Assembly: GCA_003576975.1 (NCBI GenBank)
Contig: QEVD01000009.1
Location: forward strand, 1-34,560
Direction of reading: 5' to 3'
DNA: 34,560 nt
DNA from: Candidatus Zhuqueibacterota bacterium
GTDB taxonomy: Bacteria; Zhuqueibacterota; Zhuqueibacteria; Zhuqueibacterales; Zhuqueibacteraceae
Part shown: one piece after another, positions 24,571-31,442 of the stretch
How positions within the stretch are numbered: position 1 is the stretch's first letter
How the letters are laid out: every line of letters begins with the position of its first letter
Notes under the pieces: generated by a model
Told to the model about the DNA's origin: nothing
The model's input: the letters and a program-made list of their open reading frames with translations, nothing else
Database searches by the model: none
Program-made: the position numbers and the translations under genes

Positions 24571-24626
24571 GGATTGATGGATCAATGGATTGTTGGATTA
24601 TTGGATTTCCAGCAATCCATCAATCC
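24571..24626. repeat. Hairpin repeat built of GGATTG units, family C copy 1
   Basis: Arms GGATTGATGGAT (24571-24582) and ATCCATCAATCC (24615-24626) are perfect 12-base inverted repeats. Between them are further TGGATTGT/TGGATTAT units and a GGATTTCCAGCAATCC core. It occupies most of the gap between the isomerase-like stop (24639) and the GH42 start (24558). A related copy lies at 30509-30578. Confidence 0.75.
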
Positions 24627-24638
24627 AGTGTTCGTGAG

Positions 24639-25565
24639 TTAAACCACAAATGGTGCAAGATGCTTTTGTCCGAGCAGCAACCCCTTTTTCACTTTTTCTG
24701 CACTGCCTTCCCAAATCGGATCTTCGTGTTCGATCGAGAGCACAAAATCATAGCCTGCTTCCTGCAACGCTGAAATGAATTTTCGCCAGTCGATTTCTCC
24801 CATGCCGGGGACGCGATAGCGCCACCAGCCGGATTTCCAGGGAATGGGGTCAAGCTGGCGCCCGAAGAGGCCGTAGCGATTTTTGCCTTCAAGCAAGATT
24901 TCCGTGTCTTTGGCATGCGCGTGAAAAATTTTTGAGGCAAATTCTTTGGCGCATTGAATGTAATCGATGCCAAGCCAATAGAGATGTGAAGGATCGAAAT
25001 TCAAACCGAAGTTGTCGCTCGGCACTTCATTGAACAGCGCTTCCCACAATTCGGGGGAATAGGCGAAATTGCCGGGCAAGCCGAAGCGCTGCCAGTTTTC
25101 CATCGGGCAGTTTTCGATCATCAAACGCACGCCTTTGTCTTCGGCGTATTTCACCAGGCCGCGAAACACCTCGCCGATTTCTTTCATACTTTCATTCGGC
25201 GATCGGTCGGGCCGCGCGCCAACAAAGGTGCCGACAAGATCGACGTCCAGCAATGCCGCCGTGTCGATCACTTTCTTGAGATGGCCGTGATAAAATTTTC
25301 GCTTCGTCAAATCGGGGTCGAGATTGTTATCATAATAAGCCATCGCGGAGATGCCGAGGTTGTGTTTGGCAAAAAGCTCTTGCACGCGTTTGGCATCGTC
25401 CTTCGAGAAATTGGCGGCGTCGATCTGCCGTGCTTGATAATCGCGCGCTGCATCCACCGGCCATGCGGCCAGCTCGAGCATTTGAAAGCCTTGTGCGCTC
25501 GCCCATTGGGCCAGATCTTCAAGCGGCAACTGCGGCAGGCAGGCGGTAAGGAATCCGAGTTTCAT
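24639..25565 (-). CDS. Sugar phosphate isomerase/epimerase (xylose-isomerase-like TIM barrel)
   Basis: The 308-residue product starts MKLGFLTACLPQLPLEDLAQ and has the family's alternating barrel with likely metal ligands in RLMIENCPMENW, GLNFDPSHLYWLGID, IFHAHAKDTE and LSIEHEDPIW. Relatives include tagatose epimerases, hydroxypyruvate isomerase and myo-inosose dehydratases; the substrate is not fixed. No signal peptide is present. The ATG at 25565, preceded by GAG about 6 bases upstream, fits the family start; an open frame to 25664 adds a basic leader that runs into a repeat. It lies upstream of the GH42 gene. Confidence 0.85.
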   Translation of the reverse strand: MKLGFLTACLPQLPLEDLAQWASAQGFQMLELAAWPVDAARDYQARQIDAANFSKDDAKRVQELFAKHNLGISAMAYYDNNLDPDLTKRKFYHGHLKKVIDTAALLDVDLVGTFVGARPDRSPNESMKEIGEVFRGLVKYAEDKGVRLMIENCPMENWQRFGLPGNFAYSPELWEALFNEVPSDNFGLNFDPSHLYWLGIDYIQCAKEFASKIFHAHAKDTEILLEGKNRYGLFGRQLDPIPWKSGWWRYRVPGMGEIDWRKFISALQEAGYDFVLSIEHEDPIWEGSAEKVKKGLLLGQKHLAPFVV

Positions 25566-25590
25566 GTTTTTCTCATTTAAAAACAAAAAC

Positions 25591-25650
25591 CTTTCACGCA
25601 AAGAAAAGCCTATGGCGAGCCTTTGCGTGATCTTCGCGGCTTTGCGTGAT
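25591..25650. repeat. CTTTGCGTGA repeat, family D copy 1
   Basis: TCACGCAAAG (25594-25603) and CTTTGCGTGA (25621-25630) are perfect 10-base inverted repeats, and CTTTGCGTGA is repeated directly at 25640-25649. It fills the gap between the DUF6259-like stop (25661) and the isomerase-like start. I recall 'CTTTGCG' phrases of this kind in intergenic DNA of other environmental bacteria, unverified. A weaker relative lies at 27870-27900. Confidence 0.55.
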
Positions 25651-25660
25651 ATTTTTTTAA

Positions 25661-27337
25661 TCACTCTTCCAGACTGGCAGCCTGGGTTATTCGCGCAATC
25701 ATCTTTCTCACTTCAGGCAAATCCATCGCTTGTTGATGATCATACAAACACAGCGCCGGAATCACGCCGAGTTTGGCGTACGCCGCTTCCTGCAATTTGA
25801 ACATGGGATGCGAGGGATGTTTGGTCAACAGATGCGCGGTGAAGCGCGTGTATTTGCCGAACAAATACGTAGACACCGGATGCGCTTCGCGCCAGCGCGC
25901 CTGCCCTTCCATACCGTGGATTTCGGCGATGCTGTCGATGCCGTGAATTTGCGCCATCGGCAGCACGCTCAAAGTCTGCTCGTGCTGGCCTTCTCCGGCA
26001 AAGAGTATCTGCGGAAACTTTTTCGTAAGCCGTTTGATGTGATTTCTCATGCCGGCGAGAAAGTTCGGGCCTTTGCTCACATTGAAGGCCAGCAACGTCT
26101 GATCGAGAAACACGGCGTCGAGATGGAATCTCGCGATCAACTCGCCGAGCACTTCTTCCATTAAATCGCCCCATTCCTTTGCGCCGGGATTGATGTATGC
26201 GAAATACGGCTCGGCTAGCCAATCGCCGTCAATATCCAAAGCCCAGCCTTGCGTTCTATCGAATAAATCGACGACTTGATGCTCTTTAAATTTCGGGAAA
26301 AGCCGGTGCGTGAACGTCATTGCCAGCACGTTGGTGTGAATCATCACGCGATAGCCCATCTCGTGCGCCGTATCGACGAGCTGCTTGAATTTCGCTTCGC
26401 CGCCCAACTCTTTGCTGGGATTGTAATCCGGCGCGCGCGAATCGATGCCATGCTCGGCAAAGCCGGGCAGATAAAGCAGTGTTCGCCGTGGTTCGTGGAG
26501 CTTGCGCCACTGTTCAAGACGCTCGATCATCTGATCAAATGTGTGATGCGGCTCAGGCCGATCCTTGCGCATGCCCCAAAGCTCGAGCACAAAATTAATA
26601 TCGTTTGCCCATTGGGGAAAATGCGGGTTCATCTTGAGCGGGATCAAATCAAACGCCTGCTCCAGCCAGGCGCGATGAATATCAACCGGAGTTTCCCAGC
26701 TTCCTTCGTAGCCGTCGAGATACCACGTTGCTTCGAGGGTTTTAGAAACCAATGGCGCGTTGGCTTCGAAGCCATACGTGAGCGCAAAACCATCGTGCTC
26801 CTTTTTCACGCGCAGCATTTTGAAATTCGGGCCGGCATCTTTTGTTCGAATCCCCATACCGCCGCCTGCGCTTGCGCCGATGACGAATTGGGCATTCCAC
26901 CAAAAAGGATATTTGTAGCTCAACGTCGTATCGGCGGGCATGTCTTTGCTCAACGCCTGCCCGCCGAGCGCCGGCACGATCACCTCATCGAATTGCAAAC
27001 CGGAAAGCATCCATTCCACCAGCCAAATGGGCTGCGGCGAAACGGCTTTGAGATGAAAGCGAATGCCGTCGCCCGAAGCACCGGCCTGAATTTCTGCGCG
27101 GCACGCTTTTGATTCGTCGGTGATGATAAAATGAAATTCCTGATCGTCCGAATGGGCAGATTCAAGTTCGGTCAAAAAAAACGGCTCGGAGATTGCCAAA
27201 GGATTTCTGATCAAAAGCGCTTGCTTGCCATTGACGCAAACATTTTTGCCGGTCAATTGGTTTTTGATTTCACGGATGGCGAACGGGCTATCGCCGAAGG
27301 AAATCTGCAACCGTTTATTTGAAATGATTTTTGTCAT
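25661..27337 (-). CDS. DUF6259-like TIM-barrel protein, probable glycoside hydrolase relative
   Basis: This 558-residue protein starts MTKIISNKRLQISFGDSPFAI. The N-terminal third is beta-sandwich in character (GIRFHLKAVSPQPIWLVEWML, ATWYLDGYEGSWETPVDI). The rest is barrel-like: LYLPGFAEHGIDSR, YRVMIHTNVLAMTF, AYINPGAKEWGDLMEEVLGELI, LDAVFLDQTLLAF and ILFAGEGQHE. The FLDQ and GEG segments are positioned like the acidic pair of GH31/GH36/GH101-type barrels. I think it is the DUF6259 family, whose activity is not established. There is no signal peptide. The ATG at 27337 is preferred over a frame opening at 27379. The last residues before the stop are encoded by a REP-like palindrome (25669-25690). 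Confidence 0.7.
   Translation of the reverse strand: MTKIISNKRLQISFGDSPFAIREIKNQLTGKNVCVNGKQALLIRNPLAISEPFFLTELESAHSDDQEFHFIITDESKACRAEIQAGASGDGIRFHLKAVSPQPIWLVEWMLSGLQFDEVIVPALGGQALSKDMPADTTLSYKYPFWWNAQFVIGASAGGGMGIRTKDAGPNFKMLRVKKEHDGFALTYGFEANAPLVSKTLEATWYLDGYEGSWETPVDIHRAWLEQAFDLIPLKMNPHFPQWANDINFVLELWGMRKDRPEPHHTFDQMIERLEQWRKLHEPRRTLLYLPGFAEHGIDSRAPDYNPSKELGGEAKFKQLVDTAHEMGYRVMIHTNVLAMTFTHRLFPKFKEHQVVDLFDRTQGWALDIDGDWLAEPYFAYINPGAKEWGDLMEEVLGELIARFHLDAVFLDQTLLAFNVSKGPNFLAGMRNHIKRLTKKFPQILFAGEGQHEQTLSVLPMAQIHGIDSIAEIHGMEGQARWREAHPVSTYLFGKYTRFTAHLLTKHPSHPMFKLQEAAYAKLGVIPALCLYDHQQAMDLPEVRKMIARITQAASLEE
25669..25690. repeat. REP-like palindrome inside the 3' end of a gene, family A copy 4
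   Basis: CCAG-ACTGGCAGC-CTGG followed by GTTAT. On the minus strand ATAACCCAGGCTGCCAGTCTGG resembles copy 5 (GTAACGCAGCCTGCCAGACTG). It encodes residues I-T-Q-A-A-S-L just before the stop of the DUF6259-like gene. Confidence 0.5.
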
Positions 27338-27351
27338 ACGATATTTCGTTA

Positions 27352-27372
27352 CAGTCTGGCAGGCTGCGTTAC
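27352..27372. repeat. REP-like palindrome at a stop codon, family A copy 5
   Basis: CAGTC-TGGCA-GGCTG followed by CGTTAC. It fills the 31-base gap between the AllA-like and DUF6259-like genes, and its minus-strand GTAAC head carries the TAA stop codon of the AllA-like gene (27369-27371). Confidence 0.6.
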
Positions 27373-27836
27373 GCCTCAATCTGCACCTTCTGAATCATCT
27401 TCTTCGCCACATCCTCATAAGGCGTGTTTCTCCGGAAGATCACAAAATAAGTCGCTTCCTTTTTTCCAACCGGCAAACACGCGCCGTGCCACACGGCTTT
27501 GTCAATCACTGCAGCTTCGCCGAGATTTACTTGAAATGCTTCAACAGCGCTATCGGGCTGGCCCTCGAGCAACAGCGGCAAAATGAAAGGCGCGTCAATG
27601 GGAATGAGGATTTCCGGCGTGCGCATGTGCCGCTCAACGCCGGCAATTTCCATCACCGGCTGTTGATAAACCGTGCAGAGTCCAATCTCGGTGTCGCCGT
27701 CAATATGATAGTTGGCGATGTCGGACCAGAATCTATAATCGCCCGCTTGCGAGGTTGGCGCCTTCGTTGGCGCGGTGACGACTTTTCCGAAATTGGCGAA
27801 ATTTTCTGAGGTGATGTGTTTGGCTTTGATCTTCAT
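27369..27836 (-). CDS. AllA-like (ureidoglycolate lyase family) cupin
   Basis: The 155-residue product has the pattern of ureidoglycolate lyase-like cupins: VERHMRTPEILIPIDAPFILPLL, then GEAAVIDKAVWHGACLPVGKK and ATYFVIFRRNTPYED, comparable to the E-R-H-x-x-x-P-x-x-x-x-x-P and W-H motifs of AllA. A true AllA splits ureidoglycolate in purine breakdown. No other allantoin gene is near, and its neighbours handle sugars, so a role in sugar or aldonate metabolism is as likely. GAGG lies 7 bases before the ATG. The stop codon lies in a palindromic repeat. Confidence 0.65.
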   Translation of the reverse strand: MKIKAKHITSENFANFGKVVTAPTKAPTSQAGDYRFWSDIANYHIDGDTEIGLCTVYQQPVMEIAGVERHMRTPEILIPIDAPFILPLLLEGQPDSAVEAFQVNLGEAAVIDKAVWHGACLPVGKKEATYFVIFRRNTPYEDVAKKMIQKVQIEA

Positions 27837-27869
27837 GGTTCATCCTCATAAACAAAAAATCTTTACGGA

Positions 27870-27900
27870 TTCTTTGCGTCTCTGCGCCTTTGCGCGCGGC
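27870..27900. repeat. CTTTGCG repeat, family D copy 2
   Basis: CTTTGCG (27872-27878), TGCG (27883-27886) and CTTTGCG (27888-27894) are spaced like those in copy 1. It lies in the 72-base gap between the GH39/GH5-like stop and the AllA-like start. Confidence 0.4.
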
Positions 27901-27908
27901 TTTTGTTT

Positions 27909-29348
27909 TTATTTTGTGATTTTGATGATCGCGATTTCGCCGCCGACCAATGCCACGTTTTTCAATGTCGTTGAGCCTGCCCGCCGCTCAATACTCGTAA
28001 ACTCACGGGCATTGCCAAGTTCATCATAAAGCGTGGCTTTGCCGGCCAGTTTCATCGGTAGCGTCAACGCGATGCTTTCCTTGCGCGTATCTTTCACGTT
28101 ACCGCTTTTGTCATCGCTCTGTTTGCCGCTGACTTTTGTCCTCAGCCAACCCACAACGATCACACTGCCGTCCTCGTTCTCAAAGCTGTGTACTTCGCTG
28201 TCCGAATCATTGGGGCGTTTAATGGCGACTTGTGTGTCGATGCAGCGGTGCTTTTGCGCGAACAGCTTATTGAAAAACGACAGCGCCGCCTCCGCCGGCT
28301 TGGGTTTGTAATCAACATATGTCACGCCGAGATGGCGATTATTGACGTCGCCAATCACCTCATCTCCTGGCGGCAAATCTTTGATTTCATACCACGCAAT
28401 TGCCGCCAGCTTTTCGGTTGAGAGCAAAAGCGCAAGCGTTCTGATGAGTTGCACCGCTTGAAATTCTGGCGTGTGTTCGTAATCATAGTAGGCCGTCGCC
28501 CAATCCGAAACATACCCATTGCGGCGAAAGGTGCTGTACCCGACTTCCGCCATCCAAAGCGATTGATTGTCGCCATACTGCTTGATAATGTTTGCTACGT
28601 CGTTCACATACGGAACGATGGCTTCGATCGGCGAGGAATGCCACGTTTCAAAATAATTGTGGAGGTTCACGACGTCCACATACGGGCTGATGCCGTAATC
28701 CTTGAACAGCGCGAGGGTGAATTCTGTGTGCCCGGCCAAACCGGGGCAAACCACGATGGCGGTGGGATCGGCTTTGCGCACCGCTTCCGCGCCGATCTTC
28801 ACTAGCTGGGCCAAATCTTCGGCGGTGCCGGACCAGTAAGCTTTGATGTCCGGCTCGTTCCACAATTCCCAGGTTTTGATACGGTCTTTGTAGCGGTTGA
28901 CTAGAATGCCAACGAACTCGCCGAACTCCTCATAATCCTTCGGCGTGTGATTCCAAAAGTTGGAGGTGTCGCCGGTGGAATTCCATTGCGGCGTGTAACA
29001 AATGTAGGGAATCAGCGTGATGCCGTATTCATCGACTGCCATTTTCACGTAATCATCCCAAAACAGCCAGTTGTACTCGTCCTTCCGCTCTTCGATGCTG
29101 TCCCAGCCGAAGGAAATGCGCAACAGATTGATGCCCGAGCGCTTCAGCACTTCCATATCGTTGCGAATGATCTCCAGCGTCGTCGTTTCTTCGGGATAAT
29201 CTTCGCAAAGGCCGAGGGGGACGTGATGGTAAACCGCGTCTTGCGGCTTGCGCAGTTGGTCGTAGATGAGCTTGTGGTTTTGGGCGAGAAGCTGGGAAGA
29301 AGAAAAGAGCAAGAAGATAACGGCATGAAATATGATTTTTGCGCGCAT
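27909..29348 (-). CDS. Secreted clan-A glycoside hydrolase (GH39/GH5-like)
   Basis: The 479-residue product starts MRAKIIFHAVIFLLFSSSQL and has a Sec signal peptide ending LLAQ. The clan-A barrel is clear: GINLLRISFGWDSIEE, acid/base Glu165 in TWELWNEPDI, VVNLHNYFETWH and nucleophile Glu268 in LWMAEVGYST. WELWNEPD is the usual GH39 form, although GH5 and GH30 relatives share it. A C-terminal beta domain (about 370-479, with VIVVGWLRTK and ATLYDELGNA) follows, as in GH39. It should act in the periplasm or outside the cell on a beta-linked glycan such as xylo-oligosaccharide. AAGG lies 8 bases before the ATG. It looks like the first gene of the run ending in the MFS transporter. The 157-base gap upstream has an AT-rich stretch that may hold the promoter. 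Confidence 0.85.
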   Translation of the reverse strand: MRAKIIFHAVIFLLFSSSQLLAQNHKLIYDQLRKPQDAVYHHVPLGLCEDYPEETTTLEIIRNDMEVLKRSGINLLRISFGWDSIEERKDEYNWLFWDDYVKMAVDEYGITLIPYICYTPQWNSTGDTSNFWNHTPKDYEEFGEFVGILVNRYKDRIKTWELWNEPDIKAYWSGTAEDLAQLVKIGAEAVRKADPTAIVVCPGLAGHTEFTLALFKDYGISPYVDVVNLHNYFETWHSSPIEAIVPYVNDVANIIKQYGDNQSLWMAEVGYSTFRRNGYVSDWATAYYDYEHTPEFQAVQLIRTLALLLSTEKLAAIAWYEIKDLPPGDEVIGDVNNRHLGVTYVDYKPKPAEAALSFFNKLFAQKHRCIDTQVAIKRPNDSDSEVHSFENEDGSVIVVGWLRTKVSGKQSDDKSGNVKDTRKESIALTLPMKLAGKATLYDELGNAREFTSIERRAGSTTLKNVALVGGEIAIIKITK

Positions 29349-29457
29349 GGTTCCAACCTTAGTTTAGACGTTCAATAAAACAAGATCGATAAATCCCCAA
29401 GTAAAATTTCCAACGACTAAAAGAATTTTTACGATGAATTCAGTTGGCAGAAGTTAT

Positions 29458-29514
29458 CGTTAGCCCATTGCATGTTCATTCACCAACCAGTCGGGCCGAC
29501 TGGGCCTACGTTAC
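29458..29514. repeat. REP-like palindrome at a stop codon, family A copy 3
   Basis: The core CAGTC-GGGCC-GACTG (29488-29502) is followed by GGCCTACGTTAC. An imperfect inverted partner, CGTTAGCCCA (29458-29467) against TGGGCCTACG (29501-29510), gives a two-unit layout like copy 1. The TAG stop codon of the aldo/keto reductase (29506-29508) lies inside it. Confidence 0.55.
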
Positions 29515-30495
29515 CTCCTCATGCCAGAAATCCTTCATCCAAGCGAATTGCTTCAACTCTTGGAGCTCATTCGAGTCCAACCAGAGACCATCACTCGCGG
29601 CGAGGTTCATCTCCGCTTGCTGCACGTTGCGGATGCCGGGAATGACGGTGTTGACGGCGGAATGGCTCAAACAGAAGCGCAGGGCGTATTCTGCCATCGA
29701 CATGTGCGGATGGCGTTTGTTTTTGAACTCACGAATTTTCTCGACGCGATTGATCACTGCCGGTAAATTTCTGCCTCTGAAATAACGGCGACGCACATCG
29801 CCTTCGGGAAATGTGGTCTGCGTCGTATATTTTCCAGTGAGCGCGCCCTCATCAAACGGCACGCGAACGATCACGCCAATGCCAAGTTTTTCGCACACAG
29901 GAAGTAAATTCCACTGCGGATATTGCTCGAAAATATTGTAGATCACCTGTACGGATTGCACTCTGTCCAGCGCCAGCGCGCCGATGACGTTGTCCGGCGT
30001 GGTGTCGGGCACTGAAACGCCGATGGCGTGAATCTTCCCTTGTTGTTTTAGTTTCGCCATCGCTTCGAACCACTCGTCTTGCACATTAAATGCAGTCGCC
30101 CAGGTGTGAAACTGATAAATGTCGAGATGATCGCGTTGCAATCGCCGCAGTGAACCTTCGCATTGTTCGATGATGTAAGAAGCCGGAAAGAATTCGTTGG
30201 CGTTTGCATTTTCCGGCAGCGGCCACTTTGAGCCTGGCTTGGCCGGCACTTTGGTGGCGACGTAAATTTCTTCGCTTCGTTCTTTAAGCACTTTGCCAAT
30301 CAGCTCCTCGCTGTGGCCTTTGCCATAACCTTGCGCCGTGTCGATGAAGTTCACGCCAAGATCGATGGCCCTGTGCAACGCGCGAATGGAATCCGCATCG
30401 TCCTGCGGACCCCACATATCGCCGCCAATCGCCCACGCGCCAAAACTGATCTCGGAAATTTTCCAGCCAAGCTTGCCGAAGGTACGGTAGTACAT
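29506..30495 (-). CDS. Aldo/keto reductase
   Basis: The 329-residue product starts MYYRTFGKLGWKISEISFGA and has the aldo/keto reductase tetrad: Asp52 and Tyr57 in NFIDTAQGYGKGHSEE, Lys82 in YVATKV, and His130 in DIYQFHTW. VNTVIPGIRNVQQAEMNLAA is the NADP-binding block near the C-terminus. It reduces or oxidises a sugar or aldehyde in the cytoplasm. GGAGGG lies 5 bases before the ATG at 30495, which rules out the longer open frame to 30555; that stretch is a repeat. It follows ribose pyranase by 89 bases and its stop lies in a palindromic repeat. Confidence 0.93.
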   Translation of the reverse strand: MYYRTFGKLGWKISEISFGAWAIGGDMWGPQDDADSIRALHRAIDLGVNFIDTAQGYGKGHSEELIGKVLKERSEEIYVATKVPAKPGSKWPLPENANANEFFPASYIIEQCEGSLRRLQRDHLDIYQFHTWATAFNVQDEWFEAMAKLKQQGKIHAIGVSVPDTTPDNVIGALALDRVQSVQVIYNIFEQYPQWNLLPVCEKLGIGVIVRVPFDEGALTGKYTTQTTFPEGDVRRRYFRGRNLPAVINRVEKIREFKNKRHPHMSMAEYALRFCLSHSAVNTVIPGIRNVQQAEMNLAASDGLWLDSNELQELKQFAWMKDFWHEEVT

Positions 30496-30508
30496 GAAAA
30501 CCCTCCGC

Positions 30509-30578
30509 ATTGATGAATTAATGGATTTGGGGATTGCTGGGCCCCAGTAATCCAAAAATCAATCAATCCAACAATCCA
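30509..30578. repeat. Hairpin repeat built of GGATTG units, family C copy 2
   Basis: The core GGATTGCTGGG-C-CCCAGTAATCC (one mismatch) lies between (A)TGGATT-type units on the left and AATCAATCAATCCA-type units on the right. It fills the gap between the ribose pyranase stop and the aldo/keto reductase start, just as copy 1 fills its gap. Confidence 0.7.
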
Positions 30579-30584
30579 CGAGTA

Positions 30585-30989
30585 TTATCCGAACGTCACA
30601 CCGGAAATAAGAATGACATTCGCATACGGCGTCGCTTCGCCGGTGCGGACGAAAGCGATGTTGCCTTCGCCGTTGGTTATTTGTTTGAATTCTTCGTGCG
30701 GCACTTTTACGATTTCGATTCCGGGCAGAAGAGCCAACAGGTCCCGATAAATGCCGGCGCTGCGGCTTTCCATCTCCGTCGCGATGATCGCTTGCTCCAC
30801 GTGTAGTTCAGCTAAGATCGATTTTACCGTTTCAATAAAGCGCGGGAGGTTTTTGGTCAGCGCCAAATCCACAACTTCTTTGCCGCGAGGAATAGGAAGG
30901 CCGCAATCGCCGATGACGAGCTTGTCGGAATGTCCCATCGCCGCGATGAGGCCGGAGAGTTGGGAATTAAGTATGCCGGACTTTTTCAT
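30585..30989 (-). CDS. rbsD: D-ribose pyranase
   Basis: The 134-residue product begins MKKSGILNSQLSGLIAAMGHSD and shows the RbsD pattern: His20 in GHSD, VIGDCGLPIPRG, FKQITNGEGNIAFVRTGEATPYANVILISGV. RbsD converts the pyranose form of ribose (and some other sugars) to the form used by ribokinase. Its ATG overlaps the stop of the VOC gene by 4 bases, so the two are coupled. Ribokinase is two genes upstream. Confidence 0.92.
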   Translation of the reverse strand: MKKSGILNSQLSGLIAAMGHSDKLVIGDCGLPIPRGKEVVDLALTKNLPRFIETVKSILAELHVEQAIIATEMESRSAGIYRDLLALLPGIEIVKVPHEEFKQITNGEGNIAFVRTGEATPYANVILISGVTFG

Positions 30990-31375
30990 AAATATTCGAT
31001 CAATTCAATGTCCATTCCATCTGGGTCTCTGAAAAACGCAATGCGCACTACATCTTGAATCGTCTTTGGCAGTAGGGTGAATTTCACTCCCGCTTTGGAG
31101 AGCCGTTCATATTCTTCATCAACGCTATCGACGAGCAGGGCGGTGTGCTTGTATCCCACCACCTCGTTGGTATGCGAAATCATTTCGCCATGAATTTCAG
31201 GAACGCCGAACATTTCCAGCGTGGTGTCGCCCAGGCGCAGGAAGACAATGCGAAGCTTTTCTTCTGGAAGCCACATTTCACGGTCGATGGTGAAGCGAAG
31301 GAGTCGCGTGTAAAAGTCGATTGATTCTTCCAAATTCCGCGCGGTGATAGTGGTGTGGTCGATGCGTTTGATCAT
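30986..31375 (-). CDS. VOC (glyoxalase/bleomycin resistance) superfamily protein
   Basis: The 129-residue product starts MIKRIDHTTITARNLEESIDFYTRLL, the typical opening of vicinal-oxygen-chelate proteins, with His7, the later LGDTTLEMFGVPE, VGYKHTALLVDSVDEEYERL and the closing FFRDPDGMDIELIE. His/Glu positions fit a metal site. The reaction is unknown; methylglyoxal or sugar-derived substrates are possible. The ATG at 31375 is chosen because the longer frame to 31438 would be translated from a palindromic repeat. It lies between ribokinase and ribose pyranase. Confidence 0.85.
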   Translation of the reverse strand: MIKRIDHTTITARNLEESIDFYTRLLRFTIDREMWLPEEKLRIVFLRLGDTTLEMFGVPEIHGEMISHTNEVVGYKHTALLVDSVDEEYERLSKAGVKFTLLPKTIQDVVRIAFFRDPDGMDIELIEYL

Positions 31376-31376
31376 G

Positions 31377-31442
31377 GTAGTTCGTCGTGATGCCTTTAGG
31401 CATTCTCTTTTGATTACGTCCGGCCCCTGAAGCGGCAACTAC
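31377..31442. repeat. Paired palindromic repeat filling the rbsK-VOC gap, family B
   Basis: Outer arms GTAGTT (31377-31382) and AACTAC (31437-31442) enclose two small palindromes: ATGCCT-TT-AGGCAT (31390-31403) and a weaker GCC-CCTGAAGC-GGC toward the right end. The minus-strand GTAG head on the right contains the TAG stop codon of ribokinase (31439-31441), and the left arm ends one base before the VOC start codon. The element therefore occupies the entire intergenic space. Confidence 0.6.
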
